Positions 1-6,418 of a stretch of DNA of 7,344 nt are shown in pieces. Positions within the stretch are counted from its first letter, which is position 1. Every line of letters begins with the position of its first letter. The translations under genes and the position numbers were made by a program. Source of the DNA: an uncultured Woeseiaceae bacterium. GTDB taxonomy: Bacteria; Pseudomonadota; Gammaproteobacteria; Woeseiales; Woeseiaceae. The stretch is taken from positions 1 through 7,344 of the forward strand of contig CAMYMP010000128.1 in NCBI GenBank assembly GCA_947259435.1, written 5' to 3'. The notes under the pieces are model-generated. The model saw nothing but the letters and a program-made list of their open reading frames with translations, made no database searches and was not told where the DNA came from.

Positions 1-1
1 C

Positions 2-424
2 TTGGGGCACTGCCTGATCGCCGCGCGGGATGCCGGCATCGGGAATTTGCGCCTTATTGCCCAAGACGCGATCGATGTGCTGCAGCAGCAGCTTCCGCCA
101 GCCTCCCTGCGGCGAATCAATATTTATTTTCCCGACCCCTGGCCAAAAAAGCGGCACCACAAGCGCCGCATCCTGCAACCGCCTTTTCTCGAGCTCTGCG
201 CTGACCGGCTGGAAACGGGCGGCTCACTGCACATCGCCACGGACTGGGCCAACTATGCCGAACACATCGAGGAAATACTGGCAGCGTCCGATCGCTTCGT
301 CTGCTCAAGCCGGCGCGAGCATGACGGCGACCGGCCGCTCGATCGCCCGATGACCAAATTCGAGCGCCGGGGGCTCCGCAAGGGGCATCGAATCTGGGAC
401 TGGCGCTGCGATAAAGCTGTTTGA
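2..424 (+). CDS. trmB: tRNA (guanine-N7-)-methyltransferase TrmB, 3' part
   Basis: This is the C-terminal part of the enzyme that transfers a methyl group from S-adenosylmethionine to N7 of G46 in the tRNA variable loop. The reading frame is open from the window edge, so the start and the SAM-binding glycine-rich region are missing. About 140 residues of a family usually near 230-240 are visible, and the first TTG is an internal Leu codon. Family signatures are clear: FPDPWPKKRHHKRR at visible residues 43-56 (the PDPW..K..H.KRR active-site motif), ATDW at 79-82, and RPMTKFERRG at 115-124, the C-terminal TKFExRG motif that contacts SAM and tRNA. The end matches the usual G-H-x-I/V-W-D ending. 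A gap of about 80 bases with its own promoter separates it from the next gene, so co-transcription is possible but not required. Confidence 0.96.
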   Translation: MGHCLIAARDAGIGNLRLIAQDAIDVLQQQLPPASLRRINIYFPDPWPKKRHHKRRILQPPFLELCADRLETGGSLHIATDWANYAEHIEEILAASDRFVCSSRREHDGDRPLDRPMTKFERRGLRKGHRIWDWRCDKAV

Positions 425-437
425 TCGCGATGGCCTC

Positions 438-465
438 TTGAAGATTTCGATCCATGCTCTATAAA
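438..465 (+). promoter_or_regulatory. Candidate sigma-70 promoter for the 507-800 gene
   Basis: A TTGAAG hexamer at 438-443 (4 of 6 bases of the -35 consensus) lies 16 bases before TATAAA at 460-465 (5 of 6 of the -10 consensus). It sits in the short gap after trmB, in a locally A+T-rich patch, about 40 bases before the start codon at 507. Assignment is by consensus match and position only. Confidence 0.5.
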
Positions 466-493
466 TATAGGAGAGGCTTCTTTTTGTCAGACC

Positions 494-498
494 AGGAG
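494..498 (+). promoter_or_regulatory. Shine-Dalgarno site AGGAG
   Basis: AGGAG ends 8 bases before the ATG at 507. It decides the start of the small hypothetical gene over the earlier in-window ATG at 454, which lies in another frame. Confidence 0.7.
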
Positions 499-506
499 TC
501 AGTCGT

Positions 507-800
507 ATGGCAGTTGCATTACCGTCAATCGGACAGTGGTTTCGTCGGCCCAACGGCTCATTGCTGGAGGTCGTTGCGATCGACGAAGGGGACAGCACCG
601 TCGAAATCCAGTTTTTCGACGGCACTATCGATGAGGTCGAAATCGAGGCCTGGCCTGATCAGATGCTGACCGAGGTGGCAGCACCCGAAGACTGGTCCGG
701 CTCGGTCGACATGGATCCCGAAGACTATGTCGGTAAGGCCCCGGGCGATCCGCATACCGGCTATCACGATCCGCTCGCGTTTCTCGAGGACAAGCCCTAA
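507..800 (+). CDS. Small acidic conserved hypothetical protein (DUF6763-like)
   Basis: A 97-residue protein with no signal peptide or membrane segment, so probably cytosolic. The N-terminal half (IGQWFRRPNG, then LLEVVAIDEGDSTVEIQFFDGT at about residues 19-40) reads as a small beta-rich fold with alternating strands and acidic turns. The remainder is very acidic, with the motif APEDWSGSVD at about 59-68 and several Asp/Glu/Pro residues. From memory it resembles the gammaproteobacterial family called DUF6763, whose members carry a similar GQW...EVVAVDE...VEIQYFDG...PEDWSG pattern, but I could not search for it. Function is unknown. The start is supported by AGGAG eight bases upstream and a promoter-like pair before it. 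It converges with the Rieske gene, with only six bases between the two stop codons, so no terminator hairpin fits between them. Confidence 0.85.
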   Translation: MAVALPSIGQWFRRPNGSLLEVVAIDEGDSTVEIQFFDGTIDEVEIEAWPDQMLTEVAAPEDWSGSVDMDPEDYVGKAPGDPHTGYHDPLAFLEDKP

Positions 801-806
801 CAGCTG

Positions 807-1160
807 CTACATGCTGGTTGGGCCGGTCACATAGATGAGCCCGTCGCGGACCTCGACGTCGACCCTGCGCAGTGACTTTCCCATGCACGGTCCGCGAAAA
901 CACAAGCCCGTATCAATCTCATATTGCGCCCCGTGCGAGGCGCAGATAATAGACGTGTGATCCTTGGTCAGAAAGCCGTTCGGCATCCAATTCAGCTGAT
1001 GCCCGACGTGGACACAGTAGTTCTGGTACGCAAAGACCTTGTCTCCCTGGCGAACGACGAAACCCAGAAATGGCCAGTCTCCATCACCGATCTGAAACTC
1101 GCGGCATCCCGGATCCTCGATATCCAGGAGCGGGCCGACTAAAACTTCAGCCTGGCTCAT
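807..1160 (-). CDS. Small Rieske [2Fe-2S] ferredoxin-like protein
   Basis: A 117-residue protein consisting essentially of one Rieske domain. The cluster ligands are visible as C49-x-H51 and C73-x2-H76, with 21 residues between the pairs. As I recall, this spacing is usual for a subfamily with an LNWxPxxFL insert, here LNWMPNGFL at 56-64. The second box continues as CASHGAQYEIDTG and then CFRGPCMGKSL, the typical ending before the last strand (VEVRDGLIYV). There is no signal peptide or transmembrane segment, so it is probably a soluble electron carrier or a redox-sensing domain rather than a cytochrome bc1 subunit. Its redox partner and pathway are not shown here: no oxygenase, nitrite reductase or reductase gene is adjacent. 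It is the last gene of the minus-strand operon, and its start overlaps the end of the ampG-like gene by 14 bases. Confidence 0.9.
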   Translation of the reverse strand: MSQAEVLVGPLLDIEDPGCREFQIGDGDWPFLGFVVRQGDKVFAYQNYCVHVGHQLNWMPNGFLTKDHTSIICASHGAQYEIDTGLCFRGPCMGKSLRRVDVEVRDGLIYVTGPTSM

Positions 1161-2445
1161 GACTGCTCTTCACTCGTGCGTGCCGCACGACGATGATCGA
1201 CAAAATGATCGACGGTATTCCGAGGGCGGCAGCATAGACAAAAAAGCCGACGTAACCGAGCATCTCCTGGACCTCCCCTGAGTATCCCGCGATAAGCTTG
1301 CCGAAAAACACCGAGAGTGAGCTGAACAAAGCGTACTGTGTCGCCGTGAACGATATATTCGTCAGGCTCGACAGATAGGCAATAAACACCGTGCCTGCAA
1401 AGCCCTGCGCGAAATTGTCGAAGCTGATCGTCAAAGCCAGCGCCAGAATCTCGGGCCCGGTGTAAGCGAGTCCGGCAAAGAACAGGTTCGTTGTTGCAAT
1501 CAACGTAGCGGCCGCGATCAGGGATTTCGACAACCCGAAGCGAATGACGGACCAGCCTCCACCCGCGATGCCAAACAGCGCCACCCACAGCCCGTAGAGT
1601 TTTGCCACGCTCGCAATCTCGGCCTTACTGAAACCCAGATCAAGATAGAACGGATTCGCGAGGATGCCGAGAACGTAGTCGCTAATTCGAAACAACGCGA
1701 TGAATGCGAGCATCGTTACCGCAAACGATCCGTATCGCTTGAAGAAGTCGGCGAAAGGACCTACAACTGAGTCGAGAAACCAGGCCACGAAACCGCGTTC
1801 AAAAATCGGGCCCGTCTGCGCCGACGCCGGCACCGCCGGCTCTTTGCAAAGTATCGTCGTCAACCAGCCGATAATCATGCATCCCGCCATGCTCTGGTAC
1901 GCCAGCTGCCACGATCCATACTCTGCGATATACAGCGCGCCGGCACCGCCGACGATTAGCGAGATTCGGTAGCCGTATTGATACGCGGCCGCCAAAGGCG
2001 CCTGCATTTCCGTTCCGGCACACTCGATTCGATAGGCATCGATAGCCATGTCCTGAGTTGCTGAGGAAAACGCGACAGCAATGGCTACGAGCGCAAAAGC
2101 GCCAGTGGCGGCGGCCGGGTCCATCCCCGACAGCACGAGCAGGCTGATGCCGATAGCGGTTTGTGACAGCAGCAGCCATGAGCGGCGCCGGCCGAGCAGG
2201 GCCGTCAGCAACGGCAGAGTAAGGCGATCCACGAGCGGCGACCAAAGGAACTTGAAGGCGTAGGCGAAGCCGACCCATGCGAAGGTGCTGATCGTGCTCT
2301 TCTGCAGCCCGGCCTCCGACAGCCAGGCGGTCAACGTCGCATACACGAGCGGAAATGGCAGGCCACCGGAGAAGCCCAGGAAAAATATGATGAAGATTTT
2401 TTCCTGGAGATAGTAACGCCAGCCGGGTGCAAGCTCAGTCGTCAT
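1147..2445 (-). CDS. ampG: AmpG-like muropeptide permease (major facilitator superfamily)
   Basis: A 432-residue, strongly hydrophobic inner-membrane protein with about 12 predicted transmembrane helices. AmpG imports GlcNAc-1,6-anhydroMurNAc peptides released from the cell wall for recycling, and in some species this feeds AmpR-controlled beta-lactamase induction. Signatures shared with E. coli AmpG are GFSGGLP (24-30), FKFLWSPLVDR (64-74), GRRRSWLL (85-92), SSATQDMAIDAY (127-138), SFDNFAQG (341-348) and SFTATQYALFSS (365-376). It is shorter than the E. coli protein (491 residues), mainly at the C terminus, as in many other Gammaproteobacteria. The ATG overlaps the end of xth by 11 bases and there is no strong ribosome binding site, which points to translational coupling. 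Its own end overlaps the Rieske gene by 14 bases. Transport of a related substrate by an AmpG paralogue cannot be excluded. Confidence 0.88.
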   Translation of the reverse strand: MTTELAPGWRYYLQEKIFIIFFLGFSGGLPFPLVYATLTAWLSEAGLQKSTISTFAWVGFAYAFKFLWSPLVDRLTLPLLTALLGRRRSWLLLSQTAIGISLLVLSGMDPAAATGAFALVAIAVAFSSATQDMAIDAYRIECAGTEMQAPLAAAYQYGYRISLIVGGAGALYIAEYGSWQLAYQSMAGCMIIGWLTTILCKEPAVPASAQTGPIFERGFVAWFLDSVVGPFADFFKRYGSFAVTMLAFIALFRISDYVLGILANPFYLDLGFSKAEIASVAKLYGLWVALFGIAGGGWSVIRFGLSKSLIAAATLIATTNLFFAGLAYTGPEILALALTISFDNFAQGFAGTVFIAYLSSLTNISFTATQYALFSSLSVFFGKLIAGYSGEVQEMLGYVGFFVYAAALGIPSIILSIIVVRHARVKSSHEPG

Positions 2446-3120
2446 GGGACCAATCGTAATCCATGATCAGCGGCGCATGATCAGAAAATCGCTGGTCTTT
2501 ATAGATCTCCGTTCGCAGCACCTTGTCGCCGAGGCCTTTCGTGACGACATGGTAGTCGATGCGCCAACCCACATTATTGTCCCAGGCACGGCCGCGATTC
2601 GACCACCAGATCCCGAGTTTTTGCGATTGGCTTTCCAATTCTTGAGGTCGACTTCCTTGTGCGCGATATTCCAGTCACCGCAGATGACATACTCCGAGCG
2701 CCGGCGCTGCAGTTTATGCAAATGCATTGTGAAAGAGTCCATGCAACGGTATTTCGCAGCCTGACGTTCTTCGCTCGAAGAACCTGACGGTAAATACAGC
2801 GATACGACCGATATTCCGCCGAGCTGCACTTCGAGATAACGACCCTCGTCGTCAAATTCCGGGTCACCATAGCCGCGCACGACTCGTTTCGGCTCATGTC
2901 GCGAGTAGATCGCTACGCCGCTATAACCTTTTTTTACCGCGTCCTCGTAGTAACAGTGATAGCCATCCGGACTAAAAACCAGGTCCCCAAGCTGATGTAA
3001 GTGCGCCCTGGTCTCCTGAATGCAAACGACATCGGCGTTTTGCTGCTGCATCCAGTCGAAAAATCCCTTTCTCGCTGCCGCACGTATGCCGTTGGCATTC
3101 AGGCTGATTACTCGAAACAA
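2435..3120 (-). pseudogene. xth: Exodeoxyribonuclease III (AP endonuclease), broken by an internal out-of-frame deletion
   Basis: Exonuclease III is a Mg2+-dependent AP endonuclease and 3'-repair nuclease of base excision repair. Reading from TTG at 3120, frame one gives 170 family-like residues: N8, E36 in CIQETRA, Y109 in SLYLPSG, and D149-W-N151. It ends in KNSG at about 2611. The family sequence then resumes in a different frame as IWWSNRGRAW (from 2611), GWRIDY and SDHAPLIMDYDW, stopping at 2435. Homologues have about 33-35 residues between these points, beginning with an FLPEERxW-type helix. None of them is present in any frame, so roughly 100 bases (1 mod 3) are lost. As written, translation gives 170 native plus 47 out-of-frame residues, stopping at 2467 and losing the catalytic Asp and His of GWRID and SDHAP. 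It is either a real pseudogene or an assembly error. Confidence 0.82.
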
Positions 3121-3131
3121 TCTGTTTCTCC
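3118..3131 (-). promoter_or_regulatory. Ribosome binding site and TTG start codon of xth
   Basis: On the minus strand GGAG (3131-3128) lies seven bases before TTG (3120-3118). Starting there gives MFRVISLNANG, the exact family N terminus. The in-frame ATGs upstream (3150 and 3201) have no such site, and the latter would overlap the pyrE start. The TTG start is therefore preferred. Confidence 0.7.
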
Positions 3132-3199
3132 GTGACGTGCCGCGTGTCATACTTTGATGCGCAATTCGAAGGCGGCCATGATACAGAAAGTCATACAAC
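3121..3199. promoter_or_regulatory. Divergent xth-pyrE control region
   Basis: These 79 bases separate the two divergent start codons and must hold both promoters unless one lies inside a coding region. I see only weak hexamer matches on either strand (for example TATCAT on the minus strand at 3183-3178), none with a well-spaced partner, and no clear pyrE attenuator or leader peptide. Confidence 0.35.
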
Positions 3200-3847
3200 A
3201 TGCAGGCCTATAAAAAAGAATTCATCGATCTCGCGCTCGAACTAGGCGTGCTTCGATTTGGCGAATTTACCTTAAAGTCCGGTCGCATCAGCCCGTACTT
3301 TTTTAACGCCGGTCTTTTTTATACGGGCTATGCCGCGGCGAAGCTCGGCCGCTATTATGCGGCAGCTATCGCCGAATCGGGCGTCAAATTCGATATGCTG
3401 TTCGGGCCTGCCTACAAGGGCATTCCGCTGGCTGCGCTGTCGGCCGCAGCGCTCGCCGAGCACCAGGATATCGATGTTCCGTTCGCATTTAATCGCAAGG
3501 AAGCGAAAGCACACGGTGAGGGCGGAAGTATCGTCGGCGCGCCCCTCGAGGGCCGGGTGCTGATTGTCGACGATGTGATAACGGCTGGAACAGCCGTGCG
3601 CGAAGCCTATCAGATCATCTCGTCGGCCGGCGCCAATGTCGCAGGACTTGCAATCTCGCTCGATCGCCAGGAGCGCGGTCAGGGTACCCTTTCGGCAGTG
3701 CAGGAACTCAAACAGGCGCTGGAGATCCCGGTCGTCAGCATTATTCAGCTCAGCGATCTGATCGATACTCTCGAAGAATCAAGCGGCTATGAGGAATTCC
3801 TCGAGCCGGTCCTGACTTACCGCAAAGAATACGGAATAGTAGTATAA
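3200..3847 (+). CDS. pyrE: Orotate phosphoribosyltransferase
   Basis: Catalyses orotate plus PRPP to orotidine 5'-monophosphate and pyrophosphate, the fifth step of de novo UMP synthesis, in the cytosol as a dimer. The 215-residue length matches E. coli PyrE (213). Landmarks are [17 protein letters not shown] (24-40) for orotate binding, FGPAYKGIP (68-76) with K73, the flexible catalytic loop [13 protein letters not shown] (97-109) containing K100, K103 and H105, and the PRPP-binding motif [13 protein letters not shown] (120-132). All key residues are present and the gene looks intact. The ATG at 3200 gives the family-type start (M-x-x-Y-x-x-x-F-I) although its ribosome binding site is weak. 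It diverges from xth, the same pair of neighbours as pyrE-crc in pseudomonads. Confidence 0.98.
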   Translation: MQAYKKEFIDLALELGVLRFGEFTLKSGRISPYFFNAGLFYTGYAAAKLGRYYAAAIAESGVKFDMLFGPAYKGIPLAALSAAALAEHQDIDVPFAFNRKEAKAHGEGGSIVGAPLEGRVLIVDDVITAGTAVREAYQIISSAGANVAGLAISLDRQERGQGTLSAVQELKQALEIPVVSIIQLSDLIDTLEESSGYEEFLEPVLTYRKEYGIVV

Positions 3848-3872
3848 CTATATGATTTTATTAATTTTATAC
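3840..3872 (+). promoter_or_regulatory. A+T-rich block after pyrE, possible promoter region of the DUF4124 gene
   Basis: About 30 bases spanning the pyrE stop codon and the following gap are almost wholly A and T, in strong contrast to the surrounding sequence. They lie about 95-125 bases before the start at 3966. Such a block is typical of promoters or their upstream elements. I could not pick a convincing -35/-10 pair, and no terminator hairpin for pyrE is evident. Confidence 0.35.
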
Positions 3873-3965
3873 CAGGAACGTTTACTTGTGGCCCACAGCC
3901 AACTAAGCTGCAATTTCGCGAACCAGTCCCGCAAAAAAGGTTGCCAAACATGGCATAGTTCAGCA

Positions 3966-4613
3966 ATGCGTGTATTTGTCTTAGCAATGACACTCTTCTT
4001 GTTGGCGCCTCTGGGTGCCAGCGCACAGCAAGCCGCCACCTATCGTTGGGTTGACGACGAAGGCGTCGTGCACTTCGGCGACCGCATTCCGCCCGAATAC
4101 GCAGAGAAACCGAAGCAGGTGCTCAACGATCAGGGCATTACGGTTGATCATCTGCAGGGCAAGAAGTCCGCCGAGGAGCTCGAGGCTGAACGCGTTGCCG
4201 AGACGCTCAGGCAAGAGCAGGAATTGCAGCGTCGAGCGGACGTGGCTTTGCTTTCGACTTATGTCAACGTCAACGAGATTGAGATGCACCGCGACCGACG
4301 TGTGGAGTTGTTTCAGGCGCAAGCGCGCGTCACGGAACTTTACCTGCGTAACCTGCGGAGACGTCTCGACAAGTTGAAAGCGGAGGCGGGACGCTACAAG
4401 CCGTATAACTCGGACCCGAGTGCGCCGACGATCGATCGAGACCTGGTCGAGGATATAAGCGACACGGAAGGGGCCATTTCGCGGCACGAAGGCAACTTGG
4501 CGAAGTATCAAAACGAAGAAAAGAAAATCAAGGATCGTTTCGAAGGCGATATCAATCGCTTCATGACGCTGAAGGGATTGACCGTAACTCAGGCTCAAGC
4601 CGTACCGGAGTGA
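3966..4613 (+). CDS. Secreted DUF4124 domain protein with coiled-coil C terminus
   Basis: A 215-residue protein from ATG 3966. Residues 1-20 form a classical signal peptide (M-R-V, a hydrophobic core, then G-A-S-A before Q21), so export to the periplasm is likely. A DUF4124-type motif follows, [18 protein letters not shown] (25-42), a small domain common in gammaproteobacterial envelope proteins with no settled function. Most of the rest (about 68-200) is charged and helical, rich in Glu, Arg, Lys and Leu, and probably coiled coil. A Pro/Asp-rich break at about 145-157 suggests two helical arms. The frame stays open upstream to 3852, but that stretch reads as non-coding and would bury the signal peptide. 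There is no strong ribosome binding site. A small hairpin (TGCCA/TGGCA, 3942-3955) lies just upstream. The gene end overlaps dut tail-to-tail by 19 bases. Confidence 0.85.
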   Translation: MRVFVLAMTLFLLAPLGASAQQAATYRWVDDEGVVHFGDRIPPEYAEKPKQVLNDQGITVDHLQGKKSAEELEAERVAETLRQEQELQRRADVALLSTYVNVNEIEMHRDRRVELFQAQARVTELYLRNLRRRLDKLKAEAGRYKPYNSDPSAPTIDRDLVEDISDTEGAISRHEGNLAKYQNEEKKIKDRFEGDINRFMTLKGLTVTQAQAVPE

Positions 4614-5050
4614 CCGAACCCTCCTGCGCCACGATCGCTGTCTTCAAATTCATCGACGACGTTGAACCGTACCTGCTCTACGGGTACGAAGACCATTTGT
4701 GCGATGCGCTCGGCTGGTCGCACCTCATAACTCGTTGAACTGCGGTTCCAGCACGATATAAAGACCTGGCCCTGATAGTCGGAGTCGATCAGCCCAGTCA
4801 GATTGCCGAGTACAAGCCCGTGCTTGTGACCAAGCCCCGAACGCGGCAACAGAACCGCCGCAATGTCTGAATCGCCTATGTGTATCGCCAGGCCGGTCGG
4901 TATCAGCACGGTCTCACCCGGCATCACGGTCATCGGCTCATCGATACAAGCCCGCATGTCCAGGCCTGCCGAGCCATCAGTTGCATAGTGCGGCAGCTCT
5001 ATTGATTTGCCGAGACGAGGATCGAGCAACTTCAGTTCAATAGTGCGCAT
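4595..5050 (-). CDS. dut: Deoxyuridine 5'-triphosphate nucleotidohydrolase (dUTPase)
   Basis: Hydrolyses dUTP to dUMP and pyrophosphate. This keeps uracil out of DNA and supplies dUMP for thymidylate synthesis. The protein is a homotrimer in the cytosol. At 151 residues it matches the E. coli enzyme in length. All five trimeric dUTPase motifs are present: AGLDMRA (28-34), [10 protein letters not shown] (69-78), GLIDSDYQG (86-94) with the catalytic Asp91, [11 protein letters not shown] (111-121), and [10 protein letters not shown] (140-149), the mobile C-terminal arm that closes over the substrate. It lies 21 bases downstream of coaBC on the same strand, the usual gammaproteobacterial order, so it is probably co-transcribed. 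A GGAAG stretch lies just upstream of the ATG. Its last 19 bases overlap the end of the opposite-strand DUF4124 gene. Confidence 0.98.
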   Translation of the reverse strand: MRTIELKLLDPRLGKSIELPHYATDGSAGLDMRACIDEPMTVMPGETVLIPTGLAIHIGDSDIAAVLLPRSGLGHKHGLVLGNLTGLIDSDYQGQVFISCWNRSSTSYEVRPAERIAQMVFVPVEQVRFNVVDEFEDSDRGAGGFGHSGTA

Positions 5051-5071
5051 GAGTCTTCCGCTTTCTTGCTC

Positions 5072-6313
5072 TTATTCTTTGCTTGAGACAATCGTGAGTT
5101 GCGGCTGGGTCCGTGCGCCGCGTGTCGCCTCGAAGCGCTCGGCGACAAGTCGCACAATCCGCTCAGCAAGCTCGATTTTTGCGGCCGATTCGAATTTCTG
5201 CGCGCCATCAGCCCAGAGAACCTCCACGGCATTATCGTCACGATCGAACCCGCAGTCATCACCTACTCTGTTCGCAACGATCATATCGAGGCTCTTTTCC
5301 TGCAGCTTGCCAAGCGCGTACTCACGAACGTTCCGGGTTTCGGCGGCGAACCCCACGGTAAAGGGTGCGTCCTCGAGCATCGCAACGGATTCAAGTATGT
5401 CCTCTGAGCGTATCAGTTCGAGCGACATTGTGGCCTTGCCTTTTTTAATCTTGTGTTCCAACGCTTCGGCGGGACGATAGTCGGCTACCGCCGCCGCGGC
5501 GATGAAGATATCGACATTCTCGAGGTTTTCGTGCGTCGCCGCATACATCTCTTGCGCAGTCATCACCTGAATGACGTCCATGCCACTCGGCTCGGCGAGT
5601 GACACGGGTCCGCTCACAAGCACGACCTTTGCGCCGTGCGCGGCTGCCGCGTTGGCAATCGCATAGCCCATCTTCCCGGAGCTTCGGTTGCTGATATAGC
5701 GAACCGGGTCGATCGGCTCACGAGTCGGGCCGGCCGTGACCAAAACCGTTTTGCCAGCCAACAAGCCTTCGCTCTTGTCTGCGAGTAACTGCGGACCGCA
5801 GACGATAGCAGCGATTTTTTCGGGATCGAGCATTCGCCCGGCGCCGGTTTCGCCGCAGGCTTGCGAACCGTGATCGGGGCCAAGTATTTGCGCACCGTGC
5901 TCCTCGAGCGTCTTTCGGTTTGTCTGCACAGCCGGTTTTTGCCACATCACATGATTCATTGCCGGGGCGATCAACAAGGGCGCTTGGGTTGCCAGGCAAA
6001 GCGTCGTCAGCAGGTCAGCCGCGGCCCCACTCGCAAGACGTGCCATGATTTCGGCAGTGGCCGGTGCAATGAGGACGACATCAGCCCAGCGCGCGAGCTC
6101 GATATGGCTCATCGACGCTTCCGCTTCCTTGTCCCAGAGATTGGAGCGAATCGGCCGCCCGGAAACGGCCTGCAGCGCGGTTTCCGTGACAAACTCTTCG
6201 GCCGATGCCGTCATGACAATCTGCACCTCTGCGCCACGCTCGCGCAAGCGCCGGACCAGGTCGGGCGTCTTGTAAGCGGCGATGCCGCCAGTAATGCCTA
6301 GCAGGACGTTCAT
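5072..6313 (-). CDS. coaBC: Bifunctional phosphopantothenoylcysteine decarboxylase / phosphopantothenate-cysteine ligase
   Basis: Two consecutive steps of coenzyme A synthesis in one 413-residue cytosolic protein (E. coli 406). CoaB joins cysteine to 4'-phosphopantothenate using CTP, and CoaC, an FMN enzyme, decarboxylates the product. The N-terminal CoaC domain (about 1-185) shows GITGGIAAYK (6-15), the catalytic His70 in SHIELARWAD, PAMN (117-120) with Asn120, and Cys153 in GSQACGETGAGRMLDP. The CoaB domain (about 186-400) shows TAGPTREPIDPVRYISN (193-209), SSGKMG (211-216), AAVADYR (274-280), KIKK (288-291) and GFAAET (321-326). The frame is open upstream to 6484, but ATG 6313 gives the family start MNVLLGITGG and avoids overlapping radC. 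Its ribosome binding site is weak. It heads a coaBC-dut operon and diverges from radC across about 105 bases. Confidence 0.97.
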   Translation of the reverse strand: MNVLLGITGGIAAYKTPDLVRRLRERGAEVQIVMTASAEEFVTETALQAVSGRPIRSNLWDKEAEASMSHIELARWADVVLIAPATAEIMARLASGAAADLLTTLCLATQAPLLIAPAMNHVMWQKPAVQTNRKTLEEHGAQILGPDHGSQACGETGAGRMLDPEKIAAIVCGPQLLADKSEGLLAGKTVLVTAGPTREPIDPVRYISNRSSGKMGYAIANAAAAHGAKVVLVSGPVSLAEPSGMDVIQVMTAQEMYAATHENLENVDIFIAAAAVADYRPAEALEHKIKKGKATMSLELIRSEDILESVAMLEDAPFTVGFAAETRNVREYALGKLQEKSLDMIVANRVGDDCGFDRDDNAVEVLWADGAQKFESAAKIELAERIVRLVAERFEATRGARTQPQLTIVSSKE

Positions 6314-6418
6314 GGTTGTGAGCTTAGCCGCTTGCTCGCTGGCATTTCCACTGAAATCGGTCGTCACGGCCGGATTGAGCGCTTGTCGCCACATCCGGTT
6401 TCGGCACAATCGCACAGG
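6314..6418. promoter_or_regulatory. Divergent coaBC-radC control region
   Basis: This gap separates the two divergent genes. For radC the best pair I can see is weak: TTGTCG at 6383-6388 and CACAAT at 6405-6410, spaced 16, too close to ATG 6419 to leave room for a leader. For coaBC no convincing pair was found. No repeat or strong hairpin stands out. Confidence 0.3.

Noticed and set aside
1799..2278. Second minus-strand frame of about 159 residues inside the ampG-like gene
   Set aside because: It is arginine-rich and low-complexity, typical of a shifted frame of a G+C-rich membrane protein gene.
2435..3120. Naming the pyrE-adjacent gene crc
   Set aside because: The catalytic ExoIII residues that Crc has lost are present in the readable parts, so exonuclease III is the better call.
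2467..3201. Programmed frameshift joining the two xth frames
   Set aside because: A -1 or +1 shift would not restore the roughly 33-35 missing family residues, and the junction is not a typical slippery site with a downstream structure.
3852..3965. Upstream extension of the DUF4124 protein to 3852
   Set aside because: It would put 38 non-homologous residues before a perfect signal peptide and begin in the A+T-rich block.
3981..4598. Long open frame on the minus strand, about 205 residues, opposite the DUF4124 gene
   Set aside because: It has no recognisable motif and mirrors a gene with a clear signal peptide and family domain. Long antisense frames are common opposite G+C-rich coding sequence.
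5007..5480. Plus-strand open frame of about 157 residues opposite coaBC and dut
   Set aside because: It is serine-rich with no motif, and lies antisense to two intact conserved enzymes.
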